A DNA stretch of 64,000 nucleotides, taken from positions 46,691 to 110,690 of the forward strand of contig NZ_LJCO01000085.1 of the NCBI RefSeq assembly GCF_001399675.1. The letters run 5' to 3'. Origin of the DNA: Paenalicyclobacillus ferrooxydans (lineage in GTDB: Bacteria > Bacillota > Bacilli > Alicyclobacillales > Alicyclobacillaceae). Position 1 is the stretch's first letter. Each line of letters begins with the position of its first letter. The notes beneath the pieces were generated by a model that was not told where the DNA came from, did no database searches, and saw only the letters and a list, made by a program, of their open reading frames with translations. The position numbers and the translations under genes are program-made. Below, in pieces: positions 7,153 to 15,686 of the stretch.

Positions 7153-9492
7153 ATGGGTGTAAAAGATGCGTGGAAAGCGTTACGCGGTGGAAAGGCTGAA
7201 ACGCCGGTTGTGCCGCGCAAAATGAGTGGTGAGATTGGGTACACTGGCAACCTCATATTCAGTGGCTTGCCGATGGATGAATATAATCCGGATTTGGCGT
7301 TTCCTCAGTCTGTACAGGTGTACGACCAGATGCGGCGGTCTGACGGGCAGGTTGCGGGCGTCTTGAATGCAATGAAACTTCCAATCCGCAGCGCGAAATG
7401 GTACGTCGAACCTGACGATGACGCGAAGGACAAGGGATTGGCAGAAAAGATTGCTGAGTTCGTTGAGTGGAACTTGCTAGGGGGTGGAATGAAGTTCAGT
7501 TGGGACGACCATCTTCGTGAAGCTCTGCTGATGCTCGACTTCGGCTTCAGCATGTTTGAGAAGGTATTTCGCTTCGATGAGTACGAAGGTAAGCCTGTTA
7601 TTGTGCTCGACAAGTATGCGCCGCGTGTAGCGCCTAGCATATGGCGTTTTCCGCAGGATGAGAAGACTGGCGCCATCATTGCGGTTCAGCAGCTGAATGT
7701 TTATACCGGCGAATTCTACGACATCCCGCTGTCAAAGTCGCGGCTTTACACATATCAGCGCGAAGGAGACAATCCAATCGGCATCAGTGCTCTACGTGCT
7801 GCATACAAGCACTGGTATATCAAAGACGCTCTGTATCGTATCGTTGCAGTCGGCGTGGAAAAAGGGCTGATTGGTACACCTTACGCGACACTACCCAAAG
7901 GCACATCAGACACGGACCGAACAAGAATACTTGAGACACTCACAGCTATGCGTGTGGCAGAAGAAGCAGGCGCGACGTTTCCCGAAGGTGTCACTGTTTC
8001 GATCCTTGAGGGCAAGAGTAATGCCGTGAACGCGATGCCTTTCATCGAGCACATGGACACGCAAATCGCTCGCTCAATGCTTGCTCAGTTCATTAACCTG
8101 GGCACGATGAGCAGTGCCTCTGGCGGTTCGTATGCACTCGGTAACACGATGGTCGGCATGTTCGTCATGGGCCTTGAGGCTATTGCAGGCTATATTGCCG
8201 GTGAGGTGCAGAAGGACATCGAGCAGCTCGTGGAGTGGAACTTTGGCAAAGATGCACCCGTGCCAATCCTCAAACACGGGTCTATCAACATCGACAGTGT
8301 TACGGACCGGATGACGGCCATTGCCGCACTTGGTTCAGGCCACTTGCTCAATCCAGACGAAAGCCTAGAGAATGCTCTGCGTGGCATGATGGGCATTCCG
8401 CCGATCCCTGAAGCTGCACTTGCTAATCAGCGTAGTTTGCCCCAAACAAACTATGTACCGCCGATTGTGCCTGATACGCGTCTTACACCTGCACAGATAC
8501 GTCAGATTCAGCAACAACAGCAAACTATCGGTGAGTCTACTAAGGGACTGCTTGCACAAGGTGGTGGCACACAAGGCAAGCAACAAATGTCAGATGACGA
8601 AAGCGGCTTGACGTTTGCCGATACATCGCAGGGCGGAACGGCACAGACTCAGAATGGTACATACAGCCGTCCATTAACCCAATACGAGCAACAGGTAGAC
8701 GTGAAGGCTATCGAGGCGTACTGGATTGCTGCTGAGGGAGCTATGTTGATCGAACTCAGGCACCAAATGCACAAGGTTGCCGACGGGGTGTACAAGCACA
8801 TGGAGCAAGTCCTTACCGGTTTAACACTCCAGTCGGCAATGAAAAAGGTAGCTACGCTCAAAGTCAGTGACGTGGCTGCTTATGAGGATGCCATTGTCAC
8901 ACAGCTAGAGCGAGTGGCTGAGCACGGTATGCGAACTGTTGCAAAGGAACTTACTAGGCCTGGTGTCCCGAAGGAGTTGCCAAAGGATATCAAAGCCGCA
9001 TTCGAGGCGAAGGCAAAGACACTTACATCAATCCAGACCGGAAAGCTAGTGAACGCTGTCCAGCTGGCAGCGCTACAATCCCTCGAGAGGCCAATGGCAG
9101 GTGACAACGTTAACGGTGATATTCGACGAGCGATTGCGGCCGCCAAGGAAGCAGGTACGCAATACATCGAAGGGAACGACCTCAAGCTGTCAGCCAACGT
9201 CAGCGTCGGTGAGGCGCTCAATATCGGGCGTGGTTCGGAAGCACGGGATAAAGGCGTCCAAGGCGCGCAATGGAGTGCGCTCCTGGATAACAAGACGTGT
9301 CCGCTCTGTGCTAGTTTGGACGGCAAAACCATCAGCGTAGATAATCCGGATTTTGATGTGTTCAGGCCACCGTTACACTTTAATTGCAGATGCTTCTTGA
9401 TTTACATCGGGTCCGACCAGACACATGTCAAATTCAATTGGACCACTCCGGATCCAACGCTCGTAAAGCACTATGGCGGGTTCGTCTCCTAA
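7153..9492 (+). CDS. Portal protein (DUF935/Mu gp29-like) fused to MuF head morphogenesis domain
   Basis: 779 aa, about the sum of a portal (about 480) and a MuF protein. Residues about 40-440 match the DUF935 portal family (YDQMRRSDGQVAGVLNAMK, REALLMLDFGFSMFEKVF, GVEKGLIGTPYATLPKGT). A Gln-rich linker (RQIQQQQQ) follows at about 455. The C-terminal part ends in the MuF signature at about 716-747 (CPLCASLDGK ... HFNCRC). In Mu these are two genes (gp29 and gp30); here they are one polypeptide. The portal forms the DNA channel, MuF assists head assembly and may be injected. A terminator-like hairpin follows. Confidence 0.88.
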   Translation: MGVKDAWKALRGGKAETPVVPRKMSGEIGYTGNLIFSGLPMDEYNPDLAFPQSVQVYDQMRRSDGQVAGVLNAMKLPIRSAKWYVEPDDDAKDKGLAEKIAEFVEWNLLGGGMKFSWDDHLREALLMLDFGFSMFEKVFRFDEYEGKPVIVLDKYAPRVAPSIWRFPQDEKTGAIIAVQQLNVYTGEFYDIPLSKSRLYTYQREGDNPIGISALRAAYKHWYIKDALYRIVAVGVEKGLIGTPYATLPKGTSDTDRTRILETLTAMRVAEEAGATFPEGVTVSILEGKSNAVNAMPFIEHMDTQIARSMLAQFINLGTMSSASGGSYALGNTMVGMFVMGLEAIAGYIAGEVQKDIEQLVEWNFGKDAPVPILKHGSINIDSVTDRMTAIAALGSGHLLNPDESLENALRGMMGIPPIPEAALANQRSLPQTNYVPPIVPDTRLTPAQIRQIQQQQQTIGESTKGLLAQGGGTQGKQQMSDDESGLTFADTSQGGTAQTQNGTYSRPLTQYEQQVDVKAIEAYWIAAEGAMLIELRHQMHKVADGVYKHMEQVLTGLTLQSAMKKVATLKVSDVAAYEDAIVTQLERVAEHGMRTVAKELTRPGVPKELPKDIKAAFEAKAKTLTSIQTGKLVNAVQLAALQSLERPMAGDNVNGDIRRAIAAAKEAGTQYIEGNDLKLSANVSVGEALNIGRGSEARDKGVQGAQWSALLDNKTCPLCASLDGKTISVDNPDFDVFRPPLHFNCRCFLIYIGSDQTHVKFNWTTPDPTLVKHYGGFVS

Positions 9493-9498
9493 GTACGC

Positions 9499-9528
9499 AG
9501 CGTCGCTACTATAGCGGCGCTCTTTTAT
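9499..9528 (+). terminator. Intrinsic terminator-like hairpin after portal gene
   Basis: Stem AGCGTCGCTA (9499-9508) pairs with TAGCGGCGCT (9512-9521) with one G-T pair and a 3-base loop, followed by CTTTTATT. It may reduce readthrough from the packaging genes into the capsid genes. Confidence 0.65.
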
Positions 9529-9556
9529 TCTGTCGATGACTGAGGAGGTGTCCAGA

Positions 9557-11086
9557 GTGGCAAACGGTATGGTAGACCTCGCTGTTCATCAGTGGAGCGA
9601 GGATAAAAAGTCTAGCTGGGTGCAAATCATGACGACCGGTGAATGGGATCGTCCACAGAAACAACCCGATGGCACATTCAAACCGAGTAAGGTACGCATT
9701 ACGCCTGCTGACTTGCACAAGTTCAAAGAGAACTTCGACAAAGGCGTGCGCGGCGTAAAGCTGTTCACTGACATCGCGCACAAACCGGACGACGGAGCGG
9801 TTGCCGAATGGGAAGAACTCGAGGTTCGCGGGAACAAGTTGTATGCAAGGATGGCATGGACCGACGAAGGTGCACAGATAGTGAAGTCCGGCAAATACAA
9901 CTACTTCTCGCCGGAATTCTCGTTTGCGTGGACTGATCCGGCTACCGGAAAGGTGCACAAGGACGTGTTGTTTGGTGGCGCACTGACTAATCGGCCGTTC
10001 CTGAAAGATATGGAGCGTGTGGCTCTGTCTGAGACTGAGGACGTCGACATGTTCCAACTCAAGTTTGCAGACGGCGAGCCATACGACCCTGACCACGACG
10101 GCGACAATGATAAGACGGCTAATCCTAAGCTCAATCCCGACTGGATGGAAGACGTTCGTCAAGGCATCACTCCGTGGTCTGTGTGTACTCCAGACCAAAA
10201 ACAGCAACTGATTGCGAAAGGCATCACACACCACGTAGCAAATCGTGCTCACGCAGAATTCATGGCGGCTCATCCTCATCTCAAGATGTCCGGGGATGGA
10301 ATCACGAATTCGCATGACACCCCGCCGAAGGGAAAGCCCAAGAATAAAGCGCTGTACGCTGATCCTGATAACTACAAGTATCCAATTGACAAGAAGCACG
10401 TTCATGCAGCTGTCGATTTCTACAACGAAAGCGGTATGCAGTCGAAGGGTGGCTACACCGACAGCCAATGGAAGTCAATTGGTGAACGTATCGCCAAAGC
10501 GGCTGGATTCGGTTACTCCCTCAAAGACGGCAAGATTGAGACGCCGTTTACGCACAAAATGAATGACAGTACGTATGACCCGGAGGGCTCACCTGACGAG
10601 GAAGACGGCGTCGCTACGCCGCACAAGCCAGATGATACTGACAGTGGAAAGTACAACGAACCAGGTGGAGGTGTGTTGAGGATGACGGAAGGAATCACCA
10701 TGGCGGAATGGGAAGCGGCTCAAAACAAGATTAAGGCACTTGAAGAGTCTGAACGCCGCCACAAGTTCGCAGAACAGGCCCGTGGGTGGATGTTCGACGA
10801 GAGCAAACAAACCGGAAAACTCTTGCCGGCTCAACAGGATAAAGTCATAGACCTCATGATGGGAATGACTGATGAGCAGGTACAGAAGTTCTCTGAGTTT
10901 GTTGACAGCCTCGCTCCGGTGGTGTCTTTCAGTGAGGCAGGAACGTCTGCGTCCATTCGTGCGCACGTCAAGGAGAGCAACAAAGAGGACGAGATCTACA
11001 AGCTGGCTGAAAGATATGAGCGCGAAGAGCACATGGAATGGAAAGATGCGTTCCTCCGCGCTTCCGACGAACTGGAGGTGAAATAA
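9557..11086 (+). CDS. Mu gpI-like prohead protease with C-terminal scaffold region
   Basis: 509 aa from GTG 9557, 6 bases after GAGGAGGTG. The N-terminal 160 residues match the Mu gpI protease (VKLFTDIAHKPDDGAVAEW, MAWTDEGAQIVKSGKYNYFS, then PEFSFAW and LFGGALTNRPFLKDM). The middle (about 270-325) carries a DUF6582-like segment (YPIDKKHVHAAVDFYNE, RIAKAAGFGYS). The last 134 residues are charged and helical like a scaffold, and have their own internal start at 10682. The family cleaves scaffold and capsid during head maturation. Another long open frame on the opposite strand here is a shadow. Confidence 0.85.
   Translation: MANGMVDLAVHQWSEDKKSSWVQIMTTGEWDRPQKQPDGTFKPSKVRITPADLHKFKENFDKGVRGVKLFTDIAHKPDDGAVAEWEELEVRGNKLYARMAWTDEGAQIVKSGKYNYFSPEFSFAWTDPATGKVHKDVLFGGALTNRPFLKDMERVALSETEDVDMFQLKFADGEPYDPDHDGDNDKTANPKLNPDWMEDVRQGITPWSVCTPDQKQQLIAKGITHHVANRAHAEFMAAHPHLKMSGDGITNSHDTPPKGKPKNKALYADPDNYKYPIDKKHVHAAVDFYNESGMQSKGGYTDSQWKSIGERIAKAAGFGYSLKDGKIETPFTHKMNDSTYDPEGSPDEEDGVATPHKPDDTDSGKYNEPGGGVLRMTEGITMAEWEAAQNKIKALEESERRHKFAEQARGWMFDESKQTGKLLPAQQDKVIDLMMGMTDEQVQKFSEFVDSLAPVVSFSEAGTSASIRAHVKESNKEDEIYKLAERYEREEHMEWKDAFLRASDELEVK
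10682..11086 (+). CDS. Probable separate scaffold protein from an internal start
   Basis: GGAGGTG at 10667-10673 is 8 bases before an in-frame ATG at 10682, well inside the protease gene. Translation from it gives 134 aa (MTEGITMAEWEAAQNKIKAL onward), coiled and charged, the expected character of a scaffold. Mu gpI/gpZ and lambda C/Nu3 make scaffolds in exactly this nested way. Evidence is the site strength and the precedent; no expression data. Confidence 0.6.
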   Translation: MTEGITMAEWEAAQNKIKALEESERRHKFAEQARGWMFDESKQTGKLLPAQQDKVIDLMMGMTDEQVQKFSEFVDSLAPVVSFSEAGTSASIRAHVKESNKEDEIYKLAERYEREEHMEWKDAFLRASDELEVK

Positions 11087-11662
11087 TTGCCGATTAAAGG
11101 TGCAATTCAGGTCATGATCGATACTTTCACCGCCGACGCTGCAGTCAACCAGTTCCAGGCGATCGTACAGAGTGTGACTGATTATCATGCGACGAACCCA
11201 GCGGGCGCGAATGCTGGTGAATTTGTCGGTATCACCCTGGACAGTGCAGCAGCGGGTGAGAGCGTCCCGGTGGTCCAACTCGGCACTGGGTGGTGCCAGG
11301 CTGCTGGTGCCATTAGTTCAGGGCAGTTTGTTTCGATTGCGAACGCTCAGGGCCAGATTCAAGCCGGCGGAAGCAACATCATCGGTATTGCGCTGAGCAC
11401 CACGACAGCTGCTGGGGACTATTGCCTGGTCTACATTTCTCCGACACCAGGGACTAACAGCCTTAAAAAGGTGTCTGGTACCACGAATGCCGCAAGCGGC
11501 ACGCAGAACGCGTATGCACATGGCCTTGGGTACGTTCCAACGACGGTGCTCTTTACTCCCAAAGGAAACGGCGTTGTGTACGAGAGTCAAGCGGCGGATG
11601 CAACAAACATCTATTTGTCAGCCTCCGCTGCGTCCATCAACTTCGACGCGTACGTAGGCTGA
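11087..11662 (+). CDS. Head decoration protein (DUF2190-like)
   Basis: 191 aa from TTG 11087 after GGAGGTGA. The first 125 residues (ITLDSAAAGESVPVVQLGTG, GQFVSIANAQGQIQAGGSNI) show the repeated small-residue beta pattern of DUF2190/gpD-like capsid cement proteins. The last 55 residues (AYAHGLGYVPTTVLFTPKGN) are a separate beta module found at the tips of phage structural proteins. Its place between protease/scaffold and capsid fits. Confidence 0.7.
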   Translation: MPIKGAIQVMIDTFTADAAVNQFQAIVQSVTDYHATNPAGANAGEFVGITLDSAAAGESVPVVQLGTGWCQAAGAISSGQFVSIANAQGQIQAGGSNIIGIALSTTTAAGDYCLVYISPTPGTNSLKKVSGTTNAASGTQNAYAHGLGYVPTTVLFTPKGNGVVYESQAADATNIYLSASAASINFDAYVG

Positions 11663-11693
11663 TAAAACTATTCGAAAGTAGAGGTGATCGATA

Positions 11694-12647
11694 GTGCCAC
11701 GCTTTGGAACGCTGCATATTGAACGCAATTTAACGAACTACAGCCAGCGGTACAACAACCCGAACTTCGTCAATGAACGGTTGTTCCCGTCGACCATGGT
11801 CAAATTCGAGGCCGACAAGTACATCGTCTACGGCATGGAACACTTCAACCTGTACGAGACCCTTCGTGCAAATGGAGCCGAGTCTACGCAGGTTGACTGG
11901 ACCTTCTCTGAGGCATCGTATTTCGCCGAAGAGCACAGCTTGAGAGACATCGTCACTGACCGGGACCGTGCGAATGCGGATAAGCCGCTGACGCTCGATG
12001 TAGATACGTTAGAGCTCGTAACAGATGGCGTGATGCTACGCAAGGAGTACGCGGCTGCAGAGATTGCCAGAAACACGGCGAATTATGCCAACGGCAATAC
12101 GTCTGCGCTCTCCGGTACAAGCCAGTGGAGTGACTACGCAAATTCGACTCCGTTGGACGACTTCAAAACGATGCAACAAGCTGTGTTCAATGCATCGCGT
12201 GTGTACCCGAACACCATTGTGCTACCGTACAGCGTTGCAATCACACTGGCATACCACCCGACCATTTTGGAACTCGTCAAGTATAACTTTGGACCGAACG
12301 GTCAGGCGATGCTCCAGCAGTTGAACGGCGGATTAGGCGAAGGTCTCCTGCCGAATAAGCTGTTCGGTATGGATGTCGTTGTGGCCGGCGCTGCGTACAA
12401 CACGGCTAACCCTGGTCAGCAGGATTCGCTCAGCGATGTTTGGGGCACCGATGTCGTCATTGCATACGTTGAGAAGGCTCCAAAGCTGAAGTCGCTAAGC
12501 TACGGAAAAACCTTCCGTACAGAAAAATACGTGCGGAAATGGCGCGAAGAGAGCCGTCATGGGGACTGGGTCGAGTACAACGACATCTATGACCTTGCGC
12601 TCACTGCTTCGGCTACCGGTTACTTGCTGCAAACAGTCATTGCATAA
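11694..12647 (+). CDS. Major capsid protein
   Basis: 317 aa from GTG 11694 after GAGGTGATCG. Sequence and position fit a HK97-fold major capsid protein of Mu-like type: an N-terminal arm (YSQRYNNPNFVNERLFPS), the E-loop-like region with EEHSLRDIVTDRDRANADKP, an alpha-rich P-domain, and a C-terminal beta segment (KTFRTEKYVRKWREESRHGD). It is followed by a strong hairpin. Fold assignment is by context and pattern. Confidence 0.8.
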   Translation: MPRFGTLHIERNLTNYSQRYNNPNFVNERLFPSTMVKFEADKYIVYGMEHFNLYETLRANGAESTQVDWTFSEASYFAEEHSLRDIVTDRDRANADKPLTLDVDTLELVTDGVMLRKEYAAAEIARNTANYANGNTSALSGTSQWSDYANSTPLDDFKTMQQAVFNASRVYPNTIVLPYSVAITLAYHPTILELVKYNFGPNGQAMLQQLNGGLGEGLLPNKLFGMDVVVAGAAYNTANPGQQDSLSDVWGTDVVIAYVEKAPKLKSLSYGKTFRTEKYVRKWREESRHGDWVEYNDIYDLALTASATGYLLQTVIA

Positions 12648-12669
12648 TGCGTTGACTGCTCAGAATACT

Positions 12670-12695
12670 GAGGCCGCCAGTGTGCGGCCTCTATT
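12670..12695 (+). terminator. Hairpin after major capsid gene
   Basis: GAGGCCGC (12670-12677) and GCGGCCTC (12684-12691) form a perfect 8-bp stem with a 6-base loop, followed by TATT. The U-run is weak, so it may act as an attenuator or as 3' end protection for the abundant capsid mRNA. Confidence 0.5.
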
Positions 12696-12712
12696 CAGAT
12701 GGAGGGGTATAA

Positions 12713-12898
12713 ATGGCTGAAGCAACCAAAGCCTATACCGTTGTGACAAGTCTGAAACACGATGGAGAACGCTACAAGGCTGGAGACAAAGTGCAATTGA
12801 CTGCAGCACAAGCTGAACAACTCATCAAGGCTGGTGCTGTCACGAATGGAAAGGGTGTATCGGCAAACGCCGTCCAAACTAACCCGACTAATGAGTGA
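12713..12898 (+). CDS. Small head protein, 61 aa (paralogue of the next gene)
   Basis: 61 aa, ATG 12713 after GGAGGGG. Reads KAYTVVTSLKHDGERYKAGD, then QLTAAQAEQLIKAGAVT, an SH3-like small domain often found after capsid genes in phages. It shares the pattern x-L-x(2)-D-x(2)-R-x(1,3)-GD-x-V-x-L-x(n)-A-x(n)-GAV with the following 63-aa protein. Structural role inferred from context. Confidence 0.6.
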   Translation: MAEATKAYTVVTSLKHDGERYKAGDKVQLTAAQAEQLIKAGAVTNGKGVSANAVQTNPTNE

Positions 12899-12909
12899 GG
12901 TGAGCGTGC

Positions 12910-13101
12910 ATGAGCAGGTATAAGTGTGTGAAGCGTCTTACCACAGATAATCGTAAGACCATCCACGAGGTAGGAGACATTGTCGAGTTAAACGATGAAG
13001 ATGCCAGGTCTGCGCTTCGTCAGGGCGCTGTGGTTGCCGTCGAAGATACGTCCACTAAGGCTTCAAAGACGACTCCAGCGTCAGGTGGGGATGGCAAGTG
13101 A
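12910..13101 (+). CDS. Small head protein, 63 aa (paralogue of the previous gene)
   Basis: 63 aa from ATG 12910 after GAGGTGAG. Reads YKCVKRLTTDNRKTIHEVGD, then VELNDEDARSALRQGAVV, aligning with the previous protein over about 45 residues. Its stop overlaps the GTG of the next gene at 13098. The pair probably arose by tandem duplication. Function unknown. Confidence 0.6.
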   Translation: MSRYKCVKRLTTDNRKTIHEVGDIVELNDEDARSALRQGAVVAVEDTSTKASKTTPASGGDGK

Positions 13102-13547
13102 GCTACTGCACACTGAGCGACGTCCAAGACATGCTCGTCCAGTTCACCATTGACGCGAATAGCAACCCGTCCGATACGCAGGTCACGAACGAGATCATCC
13201 CCATGTATGACCGTTACATCGACGACCGGCTAGGACGCTACTATCAGGTTCCTATCACGGGCACGAATGCTCTGGTGACCATGCAGCAGATAGAAAAACG
13301 ATTTGTTGCAGCTGAGATAGCCGATCGTATCTATCTGGGCCAGACGGGAAGCAACAGTCCGCAAGGTGCAAACTGGCGTACGCTCGCTGAGCAACAGCTA
13401 ACGCAGCTTGTGCAAGGTGATGTGATTTTGTGGGACGCTCAACAAACGGGTGAAACTCCAGAGCCGGAATACAGCCAGGTATCAGACAACCTGAGTGTGG
13501 CTACCAGGCAAACGCCGCCTGCGTTCTCGATGGGGATGAAGTTCTGA
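13098..13547 (+). CDS. Head-tail connector, Mu gp36-like (DUF1320)
   Basis: 149 aa from GTG 13098 (GTGA overlap). The N-terminus CTLSDVQDMLVQFTIDANSN and IPMYDRYIDDRLGRYYQVPI match the DUF1320/gp36 helical head-completion fold; the C-terminus is a flexible tail. It forms part of the neck. The next gene starts at the last base of its stop. Confidence 0.78.
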   Translation: MSYCTLSDVQDMLVQFTIDANSNPSDTQVTNEIIPMYDRYIDDRLGRYYQVPITGTNALVTMQQIEKRFVAAEIADRIYLGQTGSNSPQGANWRTLAEQQLTQLVQGDVILWDAQQTGETPEPEYSQVSDNLSVATRQTPPAFSMGMKF

Positions 13548-14044
13548 TGGGGACGCTTCACATTACATTTGATATACCCGGCGAACGTGCGCTCTCCAGT
13601 TATTTTGAACACATGTATCATGTCCCTGACGACTTTCGAGACGTTTGGGAACCGATGGCGGAGGACTTTTGGCAGCAGAACGAACAAACATTTGCGTCAG
13701 AAGGTCCCGGATGGCGGCCGCTCTCGTCGAAATACAAGGCGTGGAAAGAACGACACTACCCTGGAATGCCGATTCTAGTTCGCACGGGTGCGTTGAAGGC
13801 ATCCCTAACGGAACCATATGGTGAAGGTGTCATCTATGAGGTGTACCCGCAGGAACTGACGCTCGGGAGTGACCTGAAGACCAAGAATGGGTACACTTTG
13901 GCGACCCTACATCAATTCGGCTCAGTCAAAGTTGCAGACCATCCTCCGAAACGTCCCCCTGTACAGATAACAGGTGAGCTCCAGACACGGTGGAATCAGA
14001 GGCTAGCAACGTGGTTACGCGAAGAATTCGCTTATGAGGGGTGA
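13547..14044 (+). CDS. Virion morphogenesis protein, Mu gpG-like
   Basis: 165 aa, ATG 13547 overlapping the previous TGA. It has the family hallmark of phage tail completion/virion morphogenesis proteins: WRPLSSKYKAWKERHYPGMP followed by ILVRTGALKASLTEP, then TLHQFGSVK and RPPVQITGE. In Mu, gpG takes part in head-tail joining. Order gp36-gpG is as in Mu. Confidence 0.82.
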   Translation: MGTLHITFDIPGERALSSYFEHMYHVPDDFRDVWEPMAEDFWQQNEQTFASEGPGWRPLSSKYKAWKERHYPGMPILVRTGALKASLTEPYGEGVIYEVYPQELTLGSDLKTKNGYTLATLHQFGSVKVADHPPKRPPVQITGELQTRWNQRLATWLREEFAYEG

Positions 14045-14050
14045 GGAAGA

Positions 14051-14518
14051 TTGGCACAACCGGATGTTGAGGACGTAATCAATGCAATGTCGTCCATCTT
14101 GGAGGCTAGTCTCCCTACGAACCTTCAAGCGGTCGACCAGCGTAAGACAACGCAGCTAAACCCTGTACCACCACGCCAATGGCTCTTTGGAGACTATCAG
14201 GCAGTCCCGCAGCTGCCTGCAGTACTTGTTACCGGTGACCAGACAAGTACCCGCAAGGACGAGTACGGATGGCGTGATCAACAATACATCATCACCATCG
14301 AAGCCTACTACGCACACACCGACGTTCAGACGCTGTCTCGGATCCTTCGTCGCTACGGAGCTGCCATCGACGATACTTTGAGGCAGAACAATACGCTCGG
14401 TGGACTGGTCAAGAACATCGCGAATATCACTCAGCGTTACAGCCAGACCATGAAAGGGCAACCAGGGTTATTTCAGGCTGTGGCTGTCGAATGCCAAGTA
14501 CACCTGATTACTGATTAA
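14051..14518 (+). CDS. Tail terminator/completion protein
   Basis: 155 aa from TTG 14051 after GTGAGGAAG. The pattern (QWLFGDYQAVPQLPAVLVTG, YIITIEAYYAHTDVQTLSRI) is that of small alpha-beta tail terminator proteins which cap the tail tube. Identification rests mainly on its place between gpG-like and tail tube genes. Confidence 0.6.
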   Translation: MAQPDVEDVINAMSSILEASLPTNLQAVDQRKTTQLNPVPPRQWLFGDYQAVPQLPAVLVTGDQTSTRKDEYGWRDQQYIITIEAYYAHTDVQTLSRILRRYGAAIDDTLRQNNTLGGLVKNIANITQRYSQTMKGQPGLFQAVAVECQVHLITD

Positions 14519-14530
14519 GGGGGTAACAAC

Positions 14531-15055
14531 GTGACCACGAATATGACCATCACTCGCGGCAATATCATCGCTGGACCGTGTACGAGTTTCACGGTGGACG
14601 GCAATCCGATTGGAGGTACATCCGGCGGTGTGACCATGGAACGGAAGACAACCATGGTCGACCTCGAGATTGACCAAATTGTCGGCAGCGTTCGGAAAGT
14701 ACCATCAAAGGACGTCATCACCGTTACGACCACAATGAGCGAAGCGACACTAGCAAATTTACAAATTGCATGGGGAATTGCGACAGCTCCTGTGGTATCT
14801 ACTACGCCCGGAACCGAGACATTGGATGTCGGAGTTATCTCGTCCGCGATCGAACACGCGCTTGTGTTCGTAGGTCCATGCCCGTCTGGGACGTACTCTT
14901 CGAGAACGGTCACCTTGCATAAGGCAGTCTCGGTTGCCACTGCAAAGCTCTCGTTCGAGAAGGACAAGGAACAGGCATATCAGGTAACCTTCGACATTCT
15001 GCCTGACCTCACGCAGACTGCAGGTTCTGAGTACGGTACCATCGTCGACCAATAA
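14531..15055 (+). CDS. Major tail tube protein
   Basis: 174 aa from GTG 14531 after GGGGGTAAC. Beta-rich, with GPCTSFTVDGNPIGGTSGGV near the start and YQVTFDILPD near the end, typical of tail tube monomers. It sits directly before the frameshifted tail chaperone and tape measure. No sheath gene is present, so the tail is long and non-contractile. Confidence 0.78.
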   Translation: MTTNMTITRGNIIAGPCTSFTVDGNPIGGTSGGVTMERKTTMVDLEIDQIVGSVRKVPSKDVITVTTTMSEATLANLQIAWGIATAPVVSTTPGTETLDVGVISSAIEHALVFVGPCPSGTYSSRTVTLHKAVSVATAKLSFEKDKEQAYQVTFDILPDLTQTAGSEYGTIVDQ

Positions 15056-15091
15056 GCCTAGCGTGACTATTGATTTCTGAGGAGTGACAGC

Positions 15092-15681
15092 ATGGGCATC
15101 GCTGATGCGCAGTTGAAAGATAAGGTTCCCGTCACACTTGCTGGACGTGATTTCGTGGTGAAAGTAGTCCCTATGGCACGCATCCGGCAACTTGCTGGCG
15201 TAGTTTCGGAAGCCATGAAAGAAGCTGACAATCTGAATGCTACTGACGAGGAAGCGGTTAGCGGCATTGTGGACAAGCTGCTTCAGTTCCCGCATAAACT
15301 CCTAAGCCTGTTCATTGACAACTTGCCTGCGGAAATTTTTACGGACGAGCAAAATGGCGTGACGTTCCCAGAGTTCTGGGATGTGTTGCAGATTGCACTC
15401 ACTATCAATCGGGTGGACCAACTAAAAAACGTCTTTTCTCGCCTGGTGCCGTTGATGAGTCAGGCGAGTACATCACAGAAGACGAACTGATTGAGTTTTG
15501 CCTTGAAACATACAGGTGGAACCCCGAAGAGACGCTATCGAGGCCGTGGGCCGTCATCGTAGAACTCCTGGAGGCCAGGTCTCAACGACTGGCACGCGGG
15601 AGCGACGAGGGACGGCCCTCGTCAGGTGATGTAGCAACATACGATGACAATCCGGCAGCTTTCGGCTTAGGAATGGGGTGA
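15092..15681 (+). CDS. Tail assembly chaperone with -1 programmed frameshift (G and GT products)
   Basis: The zero frame (15092-15490, 132 aa) starts MGIADAQLKDKVPVTLAGRD and is helical. At 15424-15430 the slippery heptamer A-AAA-AAC lies in the correct phase (cta aaa aac), followed after 7 bases by an 8-bp perfect stem (15438-15445 with 15461-15468). A -1 slip joins residue 113 to 83 more residues (SGEYITEDELIEFCLETYRW onward), ending at the TGA at 15681, giving 196 aa. Lambda gpG/gpGT and many siphophages use the same scheme to chaperone the tape measure, whose gene follows at once. Confidence 0.9.
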
Positions 15682-15686
15682 GATTG

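Noticed and set aside
9509..10468. A 319-codon open frame on the minus strand
   Set aside because: It lies opposite the well-supported protease gene, has no ribosome site or recognisable domain, and its composition is that of an antisense shadow.
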